A program made the translations under genes and the position numbers. This document shows, one piece after another, positions 14,569-21,227 of a DNA stretch of 21,280 nucleotides. Under the pieces are notes generated by a model, which ran no database searches, was not told the DNA's origin, and saw nothing but the letters and a program-made list of their open reading frames with translations. Source of the stretch: a virus; the IMG/VR virus record IMGVR_UViG_3300010158_000371, positions 1-21,280 of that record. The stretch is one strand, 5' to 3'. Position 1 is the first letter of the stretch. Each line of letters opens with the position of its first letter.

Positions 14569-15327
14569 ATGATAAATTTATACACAGTGGGTTGCAGTTT
14601 TACCTATGCTCAACAGCGTGGTTGGCCACACCTGTTGGCCAACAGTATGCAGGACGACTTTGGGCAAGAAGTAAAGTTACAAAACAACGGCATGCCCGGT
14701 GCCGGTAATGGTTACATTGGCAACAAATTAATTTTAGACAGTTACATGCGGACGTCACCGTCGTTGGCCATCATCATGTGGTCGGGGTTGACCCGCAAGG
14801 ATGTGTCGGTGGATCACGAAGATCAAACTGTTATGTCGGCATTGGATGGTTATGGATTCATACGTTGGTCCGGACATCAAACCAGTTATATACTCAGTGG
14901 AGGCGTCAACGGCAGTTGGCAACATCATCCAGCCACTAGAGAAATATTTGATCCTTTGTACAAGTACAGCAACGAACGTAGCATGGCTCAAGATACGTTG
15001 CTATCTATTCTTAGTTTACAAAATTATTTAAAACAAAAGAATATACCTTACATCATGAGTAGTTATGTAAACTACTGGACCCAAGAAAAACAAGTGGCAC
15101 AATTGGATTTTGGAATTGGACAATTTACAGATTTAAAATATCTAGTGGATCAAATTGACTTTGATTCGTGGGTATTTACCAACAGTCGTCAAGATGGTAT
15201 TTACGAACTGGCCTGTGCCCGAAATGATCTAGAAGGTGATGGATTCCATCCGGGATTTGATACTCATGCGGTGTGGGCCGATATGTTACTGGCACATATA
15301 AAAAATAAAAATTTACTAAACCAATAG
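14569..15327 (+). CDS. SGNH/GDSL hydrolase-like protein
   Basis: The product has 252 residues. Near the N-terminus, YTVGCSFTYA places Ser10 like the nucleophile block of SGNH hydrolases. NNGMPGAGNGYIGN (39-52) gives Gly and Asn of blocks II/III, IIMWSGLTRKD (68-78) follows, and GDGFHPGFDTH (223-233) provides Asp224-x-x-His227, the block V pair. The family cleaves esters, often acetyl groups on polysaccharides, and related proteins occur in many T4-like marine phages. There is no signal peptide. The gene begins 6 bases after nrdB and precedes glutaredoxin, so it sits in the dNTP-synthesis operon without an obvious metabolic link. The substrate is unknown. Confidence 0.65.
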   Translation: MINLYTVGCSFTYAQQRGWPHLLANSMQDDFGQEVKLQNNGMPGAGNGYIGNKLILDSYMRTSPSLAIIMWSGLTRKDVSVDHEDQTVMSALDGYGFIRWSGHQTSYILSGGVNGSWQHHPATREIFDPLYKYSNERSMAQDTLLSILSLQNYLKQKNIPYIMSSYVNYWTQEKQVAQLDFGIGQFTDLKYLVDQIDFDSWVFTNSRQDGIYELACARNDLEGDGFHPGFDTHAVWADMLLAHIKNKNLLNQ

Positions 15328-15334
15328 GAAAACT

Positions 15335-15580
15335 ATGATAACAATTTACTCAAAAAACCACTGTCCACAGTGTCAGCAAGCAAAACAATTATTGGATGCA
15401 CACAACATCACCTATACCGAAGTCAAGTGTGACGAGGAACCTGCGGCCAGAGAATTCATGCTGAGCGAAGGACACAGAAGTGTTCCACAAATTTACCAGG
15501 ATGGACAATTACTGATACCCGGTGGATTACAGGGACTACAATCGCAATCACCAGAATTTTTTCAATCATTAAAAGGATAA
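15335..15580 (+). CDS. Glutaredoxin
   Basis: The product has 81 residues, normal for phage and bacterial glutaredoxins. Cys10-Pro-Gln-Cys13 is the redox site, RSVPQIYQDG (~48-57) contains the cis-proline loop, and LIPGGLQGLQ carries the GG glutathione-binding turn. It most likely re-reduces the C-terminal Cys pair of the phage NrdA with glutathione, as T4 NrdC and NrdH-type proteins do. The TAGGAAAACT before ATG is a usable ribosome site. It lies in the same run as nrdA and nrdB, one gene removed. Confidence 0.94.
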   Translation: MITIYSKNHCPQCQQAKQLLDAHNITYTEVKCDEEPAAREFMLSEGHRSVPQIYQDGQLLIPGGLQGLQSQSPEFFQSLKG

Positions 15581-15581
15581 C

Positions 15582-15905
15582 ATGTTAATTTCAAGAAATA
15601 CTATCTCTATTGATATTGCAAGTCTCAAGTTGACCAATGGCGAGGAAGTAGTTGCTCGAATTAGGGAAATCACCGACAGTGTTTATGTAGTAAGTAAACC
15701 TTGCGTAGTGGTGCCCAGTCAGCAAGGTGTCATGTTGGTGCCCATGCACATGGCGTCTATGTTCAGCATTGACCCGGAGTCTAACATAGAAATAAGCCGT
15801 CAGCACGTTATGATACTGGCTCCCACAGTGGATCAAATGGAAAATCACTACATCAAAGCCACAACCGGGATTGAACCAGTCACACGTGGTGGGATCGTAA
15901 TCTAA
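15582..15905 (+). CDS. Sm-like (LSm-type) phage protein
   Basis: The product has 107 residues. Residues ~10-45 (IDIASLKLTNGEEVVARIREI, then YVVSKPCVVV) follow the Sm1 pattern of alternating hydrophobic strands around a Gly, and the part around 50-80 gives further strands. I recall related proteins in T4-like phages described as Sm-like, but the match is by pattern only, so Hfq-like RNA binding is uncertain. A helix with VDQMENHYIKATTGI lies near the C-terminus. The gene starts 1 base after the glutaredoxin stop, and its stop overlaps the next start (TAATG). Confidence 0.5.
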   Translation: MLISRNTISIDIASLKLTNGEEVVARIREITDSVYVVSKPCVVVPSQQGVMLVPMHMASMFSIDPESNIEISRQHVMILAPTVDQMENHYIKATTGIEPVTRGGIVI

Positions 15906-16162
15906 TGAGTAAACAACCAGCACTCAAAGACGACAAGGATGACAAAAACAAAGCCATCGTTGATCAAGTCAGTGCTGGCGTGACCATCAACGGTAAACCC
16001 GTTGCACTCAAGGGCAGTCGGCTGGAAGATGGCAAAATCATACAAAGCGAGCTCAGCGAAGGGGTAACCATCAACGGTAAACCCGTTGCTCTCAAAGGCA
16101 GTAAAACAGATAAAAACACCACCATCACTGTGATGTCTAGCAGTGGTGTCACTATCAATTAA
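15905..16162 (+). CDS. PAAR-like protein built of 28-residue repeats
   Basis: The product has 85 residues. After a 20-residue Lys/Asp-rich start, the segment GVTINGKPVALKGS appears twice (from Gly25 and Gly53) and GVTIN once more at the very end (Gly81), an exact 28-residue period. The wording resembles the short V-x-INGKPVA-x-x-G strands of PAAR proteins, which form the sharp tip of phage and T6SS spikes (T4 gp5.4). It lacks the usual His/Cys zinc ligands that I could point to, so the PAAR link is tentative. It precedes a large probable structural gene, which would fit a baseplate location. It is coupled to the Sm-like gene by TAATG. Confidence 0.55.
   Translation: MSKQPALKDDKDDKNKAIVDQVSAGVTINGKPVALKGSRLEDGKIIQSELSEGVTINGKPVALKGSKTDKNTTITVMSSSGVTIN
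15980..16102 (+). repeat. Two 39-bp direct repeats with only silent differences
   Basis: Copies lie at 15980-16018 and 16064-16102, 84 bases apart. They differ at three bases (GTG/GTA, GCA/GCT, AAG/AAA), all third codon positions and all silent. A third, shorter copy of the protein repeat is at about 16145-16159. Confidence 0.9.
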
Positions 16163-16185
16163 AATAACAGCAGTTAATCAAAAAG

Positions 16186-16193
16186 ATTAAATA
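16186..16193 (+). promoter_or_regulatory. Candidate late promoter, ATTAAATA
   Basis: ATTAAATATACAC lies in the 52-base gap before the gene at 16215, with AAAGG at 16201 as ribosome site. It agrees with the TAAATA core of the other candidates. Confidence 0.45.
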
Positions 16194-16214
16194 TACACAT
16201 AAAGGTATATTTCT

Positions 16215-18128
16215 ATGGCACTGACCCCAACAAATTTAATTGCAGTAACCGGCATCATGTCGGGAGATGGTTTTGGTATCAATACAGACATGACCTCGGC
16301 TATCTCTGGATTAAACAGTAATCCCATGATTTCAGGATTTTCAGCATTGACTCCTTACACTTCAGGGGCCAATACTGTTCCGGGACTCAGTGCCACACTG
16401 GCCAGTCTTCCCTCGTTCCTGGGCAACTCCAGCACCACCGGCGCCAGTGTGCTGACACAGGCACAAGGTATACTGCCCGGCGCCGGAACACTCATGGGCA
16501 ACAAAAATTTCCTTGACACATTTGGCAGTGCCAGTGTGTTTGGATCGGCCGCAGCCGAATATTCAGCGGCACTGCAAGAGTTCAGCGGTAAAAGTTTTGG
16601 AGACCTTGGCATTGGCATCAACAATTACACTGGCATGTTGACCAGCGGAGTTGGAGCCATTATGCCTTCACTGCAAACTGGAATCTCAGGAGTGGCCGCA
16701 GCGGCCAAAAACAGCACTTTGGGTACAATCAGTCCAGCCACTGCATTGGCCGCTGTGAATCCATCTGCGGCTGCTAGTAGTTTTGTTGGTGACGGTCTTA
16801 AAAGTGTGGGCAGTGGCCTGCAAAATTTTGGCACCTTGTTTGATTTTAAAAATCTAGGTAAAATAGCCAGCAGTCGTAGTCTAGTGGCCAGCCTGCAGGA
16901 GAAAGGACTGGCAGATCGTTACGGCATCAATGACGCAATTTCAGCACAGGGATATGATCCCATGGATTTAACTTCCGTTCCTGAATCTGTGTTGACAGCA
17001 TCGTTGGCTCTGGTGCAAGGCGACGATCTTAAAAAAATACAAGAAGCCACAGGAGTAAAACTGGTACAGTCGGTGCAAAATTTAAGCCAGCTGTTGCAAG
17101 TAGAAAAATTCCTACCACCACAGGCCTTGGCCGCCATGGGCATAGCCAATGCTGGTATTGCCGGACTGGGACAATTGGGCAACACGTTGATTAATCTTGG
17201 AGTACAGGCCGACAATTTTAAAATGGGCGATTTCATTGCCGGTATTGAAACCAAAAGTCTACAGTATCTTGAAAGTCTTACAGCATTGATTCCCACCAGC
17301 GTCAACACAGCCCTGGCCCCATTCTTGGGCACGGGTTCGGGACCATTTGGCAATCCCACCCTGGGCGACATGATTGGATCTGTGGCCGGCATCACACACA
17401 CGGATGCATTTAAAAATATCAACGCCAGTGTGGCTGCAGTGCAAAACAGTTCCTATGGGCAAGATGTACAGGCCAAAACTGTGTTGTTAAATGCAGCCAT
17501 TGCCGCCAGTGGCAGTCCTGGTACTGATCCAGCAGTGGCCACAGCCCGGGCCAACCTTGACACTGCCATAGCCTCACTCAACAGTCAGGCCTTGGTAAAC
17601 ACAGCCTTACAGTCGGCATATGATGTGGGTAACCAAGCCACAGCAGGAGCCTTGAGTAAACTGTCAACTGAAGTCAGCAACTTGTCATTGGCCGGTAAGA
17701 CACTGTCAACATCAGTAGTCAATCTTGGCAACAGTGTAATGCCATTTTTAAGTTTTGGTACCAGTCTAGGCTCAATGGGAGTTGACACCTTACAAGTGGG
17801 CTACAATAAACTATTGGCCGGCACAGCCACTGCCAGTCTCACTGGTGACGCCATACAGGCCAGCTTGATGGAAGGTCGTAACATTGCCAGAAGTTCCAAG
17901 GTTGGTAAACCAGTGGCAAGTCAAGCCAATGCCACACAGGCCCTGGCAGATGCCAACACCAGCCAGCTACCTGTTTTGCAGGCCGCAACAGCATCAGCAC
18001 AGGCCGCAGTGGACCAAGCCACACAGCGGGGCGATGCCACAGCCATTCAAACTGCTGTCACCAACTTGACGTCTGCACAACAGGCCCTGGCAGATGCCCG
18101 CCGTGCCATAGGTGATTCGTTGGCGTAA
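16215..18128 (+). CDS. Large Ala/Ser/Gly-rich probable structural protein
   Basis: The product has 637 residues. The first ~200 are rich in Gly, Ser, Ala and Thr with repeated short hydrophobic turns. Residues ~215-400 are better ordered and helical (DRYGINDAISAQGYDPMDL, FLPPQALAAMGIANAGI, LGDMIGSVAG). The last ~110 residues are Ala/Gln-rich coiled-coil-like helices (AQAAVDQATQRGDATAIQ). Cys is absent, as in many virion proteins. I recall a GNPTLGDMIGS-like segment in structural proteins of T4-like cyanophages, but I cannot name it. A candidate late promoter and the upstream PAAR-like gene suggest a baseplate or tail protein; this is inference. Confidence 0.65.
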   Translation: MALTPTNLIAVTGIMSGDGFGINTDMTSAISGLNSNPMISGFSALTPYTSGANTVPGLSATLASLPSFLGNSSTTGASVLTQAQGILPGAGTLMGNKNFLDTFGSASVFGSAAAEYSAALQEFSGKSFGDLGIGINNYTGMLTSGVGAIMPSLQTGISGVAAAAKNSTLGTISPATALAAVNPSAAASSFVGDGLKSVGSGLQNFGTLFDFKNLGKIASSRSLVASLQEKGLADRYGINDAISAQGYDPMDLTSVPESVLTASLALVQGDDLKKIQEATGVKLVQSVQNLSQLLQVEKFLPPQALAAMGIANAGIAGLGQLGNTLINLGVQADNFKMGDFIAGIETKSLQYLESLTALIPTSVNTALAPFLGTGSGPFGNPTLGDMIGSVAGITHTDAFKNINASVAAVQNSSYGQDVQAKTVLLNAAIAASGSPGTDPAVATARANLDTAIASLNSQALVNTALQSAYDVGNQATAGALSKLSTEVSNLSLAGKTLSTSVVNLGNSVMPFLSFGTSLGSMGVDTLQVGYNKLLAGTATASLTGDAIQASLMEGRNIARSSKVGKPVASQANATQALADANTSQLPVLQAATASAQAAVDQATQRGDATAIQTAVTNLTSAQQALADARRAIGDSLA

Positions 18129-18143
18129 TATCTCCATATTACC

Positions 18144-18172
18144 TTGCTCGAACCCAAAAAACCACGTATAAT
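18144..18172 (+). promoter_or_regulatory. Sigma70-type promoter before the cell-wall hydrolase gene
   Basis: TTGCTC (18144-18149), a 17-base spacer, and TATAAT (18167-18172). A second TATAAT at 18180-18185 lacks a matching -35 box. The 140-base gap 18129-18268 holds these boxes, a potential hairpin at 18183-18212 and AAAGGAGG at 18256-18263; I see nothing else in it. Confidence 0.7.
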
Positions 18173-18182
18173 ATACTGTTAT

Positions 18183-18212
18183 AATCAGTTATAGTAGTCT
18201 ATTACTCTGATT
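18183..18212 (+). other. Potential hairpin in the leader of the hydrolase gene
   Basis: AATCAG pairs with CTGATT (6 bp). Inside, AGTA pairs with TACT around a 6-base loop, with a TTAT bulge on the left arm. TTTT overlaps the end of the stem. It is a modest structure, either a leader hairpin or a weak terminator of the upstream unit. Confidence 0.3.
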
Positions 18213-18268
18213 TTAAAAAGTTATATAAACATACGCCCTTTAAAAGGCGACAACCAAAGGAGGACTTT

Positions 18269-18949
18269 ATGAGAACGATAGCAAATATCATCGTTGCAGT
18301 ATTAGCCCTGACCGTAATGGCACTCGGTCATGCAGAAGAAATAGAAGCAAAAGAAATAACAGTGGCAAGCAGTTTCATCAATCAAGGACGCGATCAAATT
18401 GAATCTCTAGTCCGCACATTGACCCAGCCCTGGGTCACATTTCCAATAACCGCACAAGATGAAGAATGTTTAACTAGAAACATTTATTTTGAAGCCGGCG
18501 CTGAAAGTGAAGAAGGCAAAGTGGCAGTGGGCATAGTTACTATCAATCGTGTACACGATGGCAGATTTGGTAAAACAATCTGTGCAGTGGTAAAACAACG
18601 CACAGTAACAGTTCGCAGCACAGTGATTAAAGAAACAGAAATAGTACATGTGGGATGGTTTGGCAGACCTGAATCGATTACAAAAACTCACACAGTGATC
18701 AACCATGTACCGGTGTGCCAGTTTTCGTGGGTGTGTGCATTTGTACGAGTACCACGTGCAACAAATCCAGCCTGGGAAGAAAGCCGCCGTGTGGCCCGAG
18801 AGTTGTTAAATAACGGTTACGAAGATTATAGACTTAAATATAACAATGCACTGTACTTTCACAGCAATGGGTTAAGACCGGTATGGAGCAACACCATGAC
18901 ATGGATTGCTAGAATTGGTGGACACACATTTTACACTGATAGACACTAA
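18269..18949 (+). CDS. SleB/CwlJ-type cell-wall hydrolase with signal peptide
   Basis: The product has 226 residues. Residues 1-22 are a typical Sec signal peptide ending in GHA before EEIEA. The hydrolase domain shows CLTRNIYFEAGAESEEGK (67-84, with catalytic Glu75), AVGIVTINRV (86-95), then CQFSWVC (150-156) and ALYFHSN (194-200), the ordered marks of the SleB/CwlJ (Hydrolase_2) family that cuts peptidoglycan. About 38 residues between VVKQ and CQFSW (RTVTVRSTVIKETEIVHVGW...) are inserted where family members usually have a short loop. A signal peptide would let the enzyme reach the periplasm without a holin pore. AAAGGAGG at 18256-18263 is a very strong ribosome site. It is likely the endolysin, or a protein that remodels the wall; the sigma70 promoter hints at early expression, which is odd for lysis. 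Confidence 0.88.
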   Translation: MRTIANIIVAVLALTVMALGHAEEIEAKEITVASSFINQGRDQIESLVRTLTQPWVTFPITAQDEECLTRNIYFEAGAESEEGKVAVGIVTINRVHDGRFGKTICAVVKQRTVTVRSTVIKETEIVHVGWFGRPESITKTHTVINHVPVCQFSWVCAFVRVPRATNPAWEESRRVARELLNNGYEDYRLKYNNALYFHSNGLRPVWSNTMTWIARIGGHTFYTDRH

Positions 18950-19623
18950 TGAACTATTTTCAACTGTTGGATCGACTGGAAGCACTGTATGATACAAACA
19001 AAGGCCGCGAGTTCACTCCAGCGGCCATAACACGATTGATCGAACGAAACGTCCCTTACCGGGACGTTGTTTTTTTAACAAACCTAACCATCAACTGTGC
19101 CTTGAATTCCATCACAGTGTCGGGCTTGTACGACTACGGCGATGACCAATGGGGATACCGTCCGATAGAAATTGAGTTGGCCTATTTTAAAAAGAAAAAA
19201 CATTTTGTCATGGGCGGGTCCTTGACTCGCACTCGATGGAATCAATTGTGCTTTGATGTGGCCTCGGTACTGGGACACGAGTATGTACACCTGCATCAAC
19301 ACCGCGACAGAGATTTTCGTCCTGGTAAAAGTTTTCGCAGTACCTGTCAAGACAGTGATGCCCGGGATCTACAAGAGTATCTCGGACACGGAGACGAAGT
19401 TGATGCCTACGCATTTACCATAGCAGCCGAACAAGCCCATGTGTTAAGATCAGGAAAAAGTCTTGCATTAGACTCCACTGTTATGTATACTAATTACTGT
19501 GATGCATTCGGTACACATCATTCTATAGTAAGTAAATTAAAAAAACAAAGTGTTAAATATTATAAGATACTCGAGGGTCAATACAATGAGCAAAACAGCA
19601 CAGCAGGACGTCAATCAAGATGA
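18949..19623 (+). CDS. Zinc metallopeptidase-like protein (HExxH)
   Basis: The product has 224 residues. VLGHEYVHLHQHR contains His110-Glu111-x-x-His114, the zinc and catalytic motif, and GHGDEVDAYAF (146-156) supplies Glu150 as a probable third ligand, a gluzincin-like arrangement. Residues ~40-90 form beta-like strands (INCALNSITVSGLY). There is no signal peptide. It overlaps the hydrolase stop (TAATG), so the two are translated together. Possible roles are processing of the hydrolase, cleaving a host protein, or prohead-type proteolysis; none can be chosen from sequence. The last 38 bases are shared with the next gene in another frame. Confidence 0.75.
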   Translation: MNYFQLLDRLEALYDTNKGREFTPAAITRLIERNVPYRDVVFLTNLTINCALNSITVSGLYDYGDDQWGYRPIEIELAYFKKKKHFVMGGSLTRTRWNQLCFDVASVLGHEYVHLHQHRDRDFRPGKSFRSTCQDSDARDLQEYLGHGDEVDAYAFTIAAEQAHVLRSGKSLALDSTVMYTNYCDAFGTHHSIVSKLKKQSVKYYKILEGQYNEQNSTAGRQSR

Positions 19624-19807
19624 TGTATACGACACCGAAATTTCAGACGACGACTACGGTTTTATACTAGGACCCGACGGTGAACTAAAGTCTGTATTCT
19701 TACCAGAAAGCGTACCTTTCAAAACTCCAAAAAACATTGCTAGAATTTTAAAAGTATTTGGTATCACTGACATCAGCAATGTTTACAACGATCAAACTCT
19801 ACATTAA
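19586..19807 (+). CDS. Small acidic phage hypothetical protein
   Basis: I chose ATG 19586 (73 residues) because GAGGG lies 8 bases before it; an upstream in-frame ATG at 19550 has no ribosome site and lies deep in the previous gene. The product is acidic at the N-terminus (DDVYDTEISDDDYGF). It continues LGPDGELKSVFLPESVPFKTP and ends ITDISNVYNDQTLH. This GxLKSVFLP...PFKTPKN wording resembles small hypothetical proteins that I associate with T4-like phages. No function is known. Confidence 0.65.
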   Translation: MSKTAQQDVNQDDVYDTEISDDDYGFILGPDGELKSVFLPESVPFKTPKNIARILKVFGITDISNVYNDQTLH

Positions 19808-19813
19808 TTGCGG

Positions 19814-19842
19814 TTGACCCATAATTGCCCATTTGTTATAAT
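19814..19842 (+). promoter_or_regulatory. Sigma70-type promoter, GGTTGACCCATAATT type
   Basis: TTGACC (19814-19819), a 17-base spacer and a perfect TATAAT (19837-19842), 30 bases before the start at 19872. The -35 region is identical over an extended stretch to that at 20510. Confidence 0.85.
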
Positions 19843-19871
19843 ACTAGTATTGTAACAATTTGGGAGTTGAT

Positions 19872-20075
19872 ATGATATTATGGTGCGTGGTAGAAGGTGA
19901 CGAAACAGAATACACTTCTCGTTACGAAGTAGTCAAAGCATTTGCTAGCGAATTCAAGGCCAAGAATGAATTAAAAGTTCTTGAGGCTTTGAACAAAGAC
20001 GACGGCGGGTGTTGCTGGTACGATGTCGTGGAATTAGTAGTTGACATGGAATTAGTAGTTGATGCGGAGGAATAA
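19872..20075 (+). CDS. Small acidic hypothetical protein with duplicated C-terminus
   Basis: ATG 19872 (67 residues) follows GGGAG at 19862-19866 at good spacing; a TTG at 19860 lies before the ribosome site and is not used. The product begins MILWCVVEGDETEYTSRYEV, is acidic, holds a Gly-Gly-Cys-Cys-Trp stretch, and ends in a duplicated VELVVD/MELVVD. It is the first gene behind the sigma70 promoter at 19814, probably an early gene. I do not recognise it. Confidence 0.7.
   Translation: MILWCVVEGDETEYTSRYEVVKAFASEFKAKNELKVLEALNKDDGGCCWYDVVELVVDMELVVDAEE
20028..20063 (+). repeat. 18-bp tandem duplication in coding sequence
   Basis: The two copies, 20028-20045 and 20046-20063, share gaattagtagttga. 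They differ only at the first base (GTG against ATG) and the last base (GAC against GAT). They keep the frame and code for VELVVD and MELVVD. Confidence 0.9.
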
Positions 20076-20076
20076 C

Positions 20077-20283
20077 ATGGCCTATACTGTTTTCCAACAC
20101 GATGCCAAATGGCAACCACGCAAAGATTTAGAAGGTCCGTTTCATTATCCCAGTGGTGCTGTGCTATACTACGACCCCAAAGCTGGCGAGTATTACGACC
20201 CCACTACCGATTTTTATGTCAGCAATGAAGATGTTGCTGTTTTACAACAACAAATTTTTGACCGTATCACAGGAGGTTGTTAA
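20077..20283 (+). CDS. Small Tyr/Asp-rich hypothetical protein
   Basis: ATG 20077 (68 residues) is 6 bases after GGAGG at 20066-20070 and 1 base after the preceding stop; in-frame codons further upstream lie within that ribosome site and the previous gene. The product contains FHYPSGAVLYYDPKAGEYYDP, a Tyr-Asp-Pro pattern like a short beta-hairpin, and ends ITGGC. It probably belongs to the same early operon. I do not recognise the family. It overlaps the next start by TAATG. Confidence 0.7.
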   Translation: MAYTVFQHDAKWQPRKDLEGPFHYPSGAVLYYDPKAGEYYDPTTDFYVSNEDVAVLQQQIFDRITGGC

Positions 20284-20501
20284 TGTACGCATTGATCTTT
20301 ATCGCAGTGACAGTAGGCAGTAATCCAGCCCTGCTGGGCACATATCCCACAAAATCTGCCTGTGAATCTGCTGTTCGAGCAATTTACACAGCAAAAACCA
20401 TCCCTCCGGGTGTTGCAACAACGCCACAATTGACGCAAGTAGTTGATATTCAACTAAAATATCAGCGTGATTACCAGTGTTTGCCTGTGGATCGCAATTG
20501 A
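20283..20501 (+). CDS. Small, possibly exported hypothetical protein
   Basis: I chose ATG 20283 (72 residues), which overlaps the upstream stop (TAATG) and follows AGGAGG by 6 bases; a TTG two codons earlier is less likely. The N-terminus MYALIFIAVTVGSNPALLG is hydrophobic but short, without basic residues, so a true signal peptide is uncertain. Two Cys (in SACESA and YQCLP) could form a disulfide if the protein is exported. GTYPTKSACESAVRAIY recalls small periplasmic-looking proteins common in phages. Confidence 0.65.
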   Translation: MYALIFIAVTVGSNPALLGTYPTKSACESAVRAIYTAKTIPPGVATTPQLTQVVDIQLKYQRDYQCLPVDRN

Positions 20502-20509
20502 CAGTTTGG

Positions 20510-20538
20510 TTGACCCAGAATTCCGTATCGTTTATAAT
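20510..20538 (+). promoter_or_regulatory. Sigma70-type promoter, GGTTGACCCAGAATT type
   Basis: TTGACC (20510-20515), a 17-base spacer and a perfect TATAAT (20533-20538), 31 bases before the start at 20569. Confidence 0.87.
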
Positions 20539-20568
20539 AGTTGTATAGTTAAACAAAAGGAGCTGATG

Positions 20569-20886
20569 ATGATAGATGCAAAATACAAATCACAATTTTA
20601 CATTGACGAAACCAATTCAGCAACAGGTGCAGTGATTCGCTGGAACAGTAACGATAGAATCCCGTTTGAAGACATGTTGCAGAATTTTGTGGATGCTGGT
20701 TGGATCACTGCTCAAGAACTACGCAACAGTGTTGAACAACGTGTAGAGGAAGACCGTGTTGCAATTGAACAGTATCGCAAAAATCGTCGAGCACCAAGTG
20801 CAGAAGAATTATTTGAAATGCGGGCGGCTTTTGGAGCCGGAGCCCGAGTGGTGGATGTTTTAACTGGTGAAGAATATACAGTATGA
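20569..20886 (+). CDS. Early-type hypothetical protein
   Basis: I chose ATG 20569 (105 residues), 6 bases after AAGGAG (20557-20562); the ATG at 20566 is only 3 bases from it, and the longer frame from 20467 begins before the promoter. The product has a mixed N-terminal domain (FYIDETNSATGAVIRW, IPFEDMLQNFVDAGWIT). A charged helix follows (VEQRVEEDRVAIEQYRKNRR), then a short tail ending VLTGEEYTV. There is no enzymatic motif. Its stop overlaps the next start (ATGA). Confidence 0.72.
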   Translation: MIDAKYKSQFYIDETNSATGAVIRWNSNDRIPFEDMLQNFVDAGWITAQELRNSVEQRVEEDRVAIEQYRKNRRAPSAEELFEMRAAFGAGARVVDVLTGEEYTV

Positions 20887-21227
20887 GCGACGGTGCCAAT
20901 CGATTCATACTGAGTTGGGACTGCATGGGCATCGAGTCAGTGCTCAATGTCACTCATGTTGAACAAGAAAGCATATGGGGCATATTGCAAGATAAAACTC
21001 CCGGCCACTCAGTTCAAAGAATAATGTGGGGCTTGATGGCACGGGCTCGTGCCAATGAACACCGCAATTACGAAATCTACTTCTTAGATGTGGAATCGGG
21101 TATTACTGAAGAAGATGTTAAAGAAATGTTTCATAACGACCCGCAGGGCTCGGCCGAGCTGGTTCGACACCGCGGTATTAAAATTTACAGCAACAGACTG
21201 GGACAAGAGCAAAGGGTAATAGTATAA
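20883..21227 (+). CDS. Hypothetical protein of the early operon
   Basis: The product has 114 residues. It reads as a small alpha/beta protein: FILSWDCMGIESVLNV at the start, two helices (SVQRIMWGLMARARANEHR and EEDVKEMFHNDP), and strands YEIYFLDVES and RGIKIYSNR. One Cys; no known catalytic motif. It is coupled upstream by ATGA and downstream by TAATG, so it belongs to the unit behind the promoter at 20510. I do not recognise it. Confidence 0.7.
   Translation: MSDGANRFILSWDCMGIESVLNVTHVEQESIWGILQDKTPGHSVQRIMWGLMARARANEHRNYEIYFLDVESGITEEDVKEMFHNDPQGSAELVRHRGIKIYSNRLGQEQRVIV

Noticed and set aside
16355-17788. Several minus-strand open frames opposite the 637-residue gene
   Set aside because: They are shadows of a Gly/Ser/Ala-rich frame, with low-complexity products and no ribosome sites.
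18126-18141. TAATAT/ATATTA inverted repeat after the large structural gene as a terminator
   Set aside because: The stem is only six A-T pairs and has no T-run after it.
18234-18249. CGCC/GGCG hairpin in the hydrolase leader as a regulatory element
   Set aside because: It is short with an internal mismatch, and no link to the ribosome site is evident.
20467-20565. N-terminal extension of the gene at 20569
   Set aside because: It covers the sigma70 promoter and the end of the previous gene; the strong ribosome site points to 20569.
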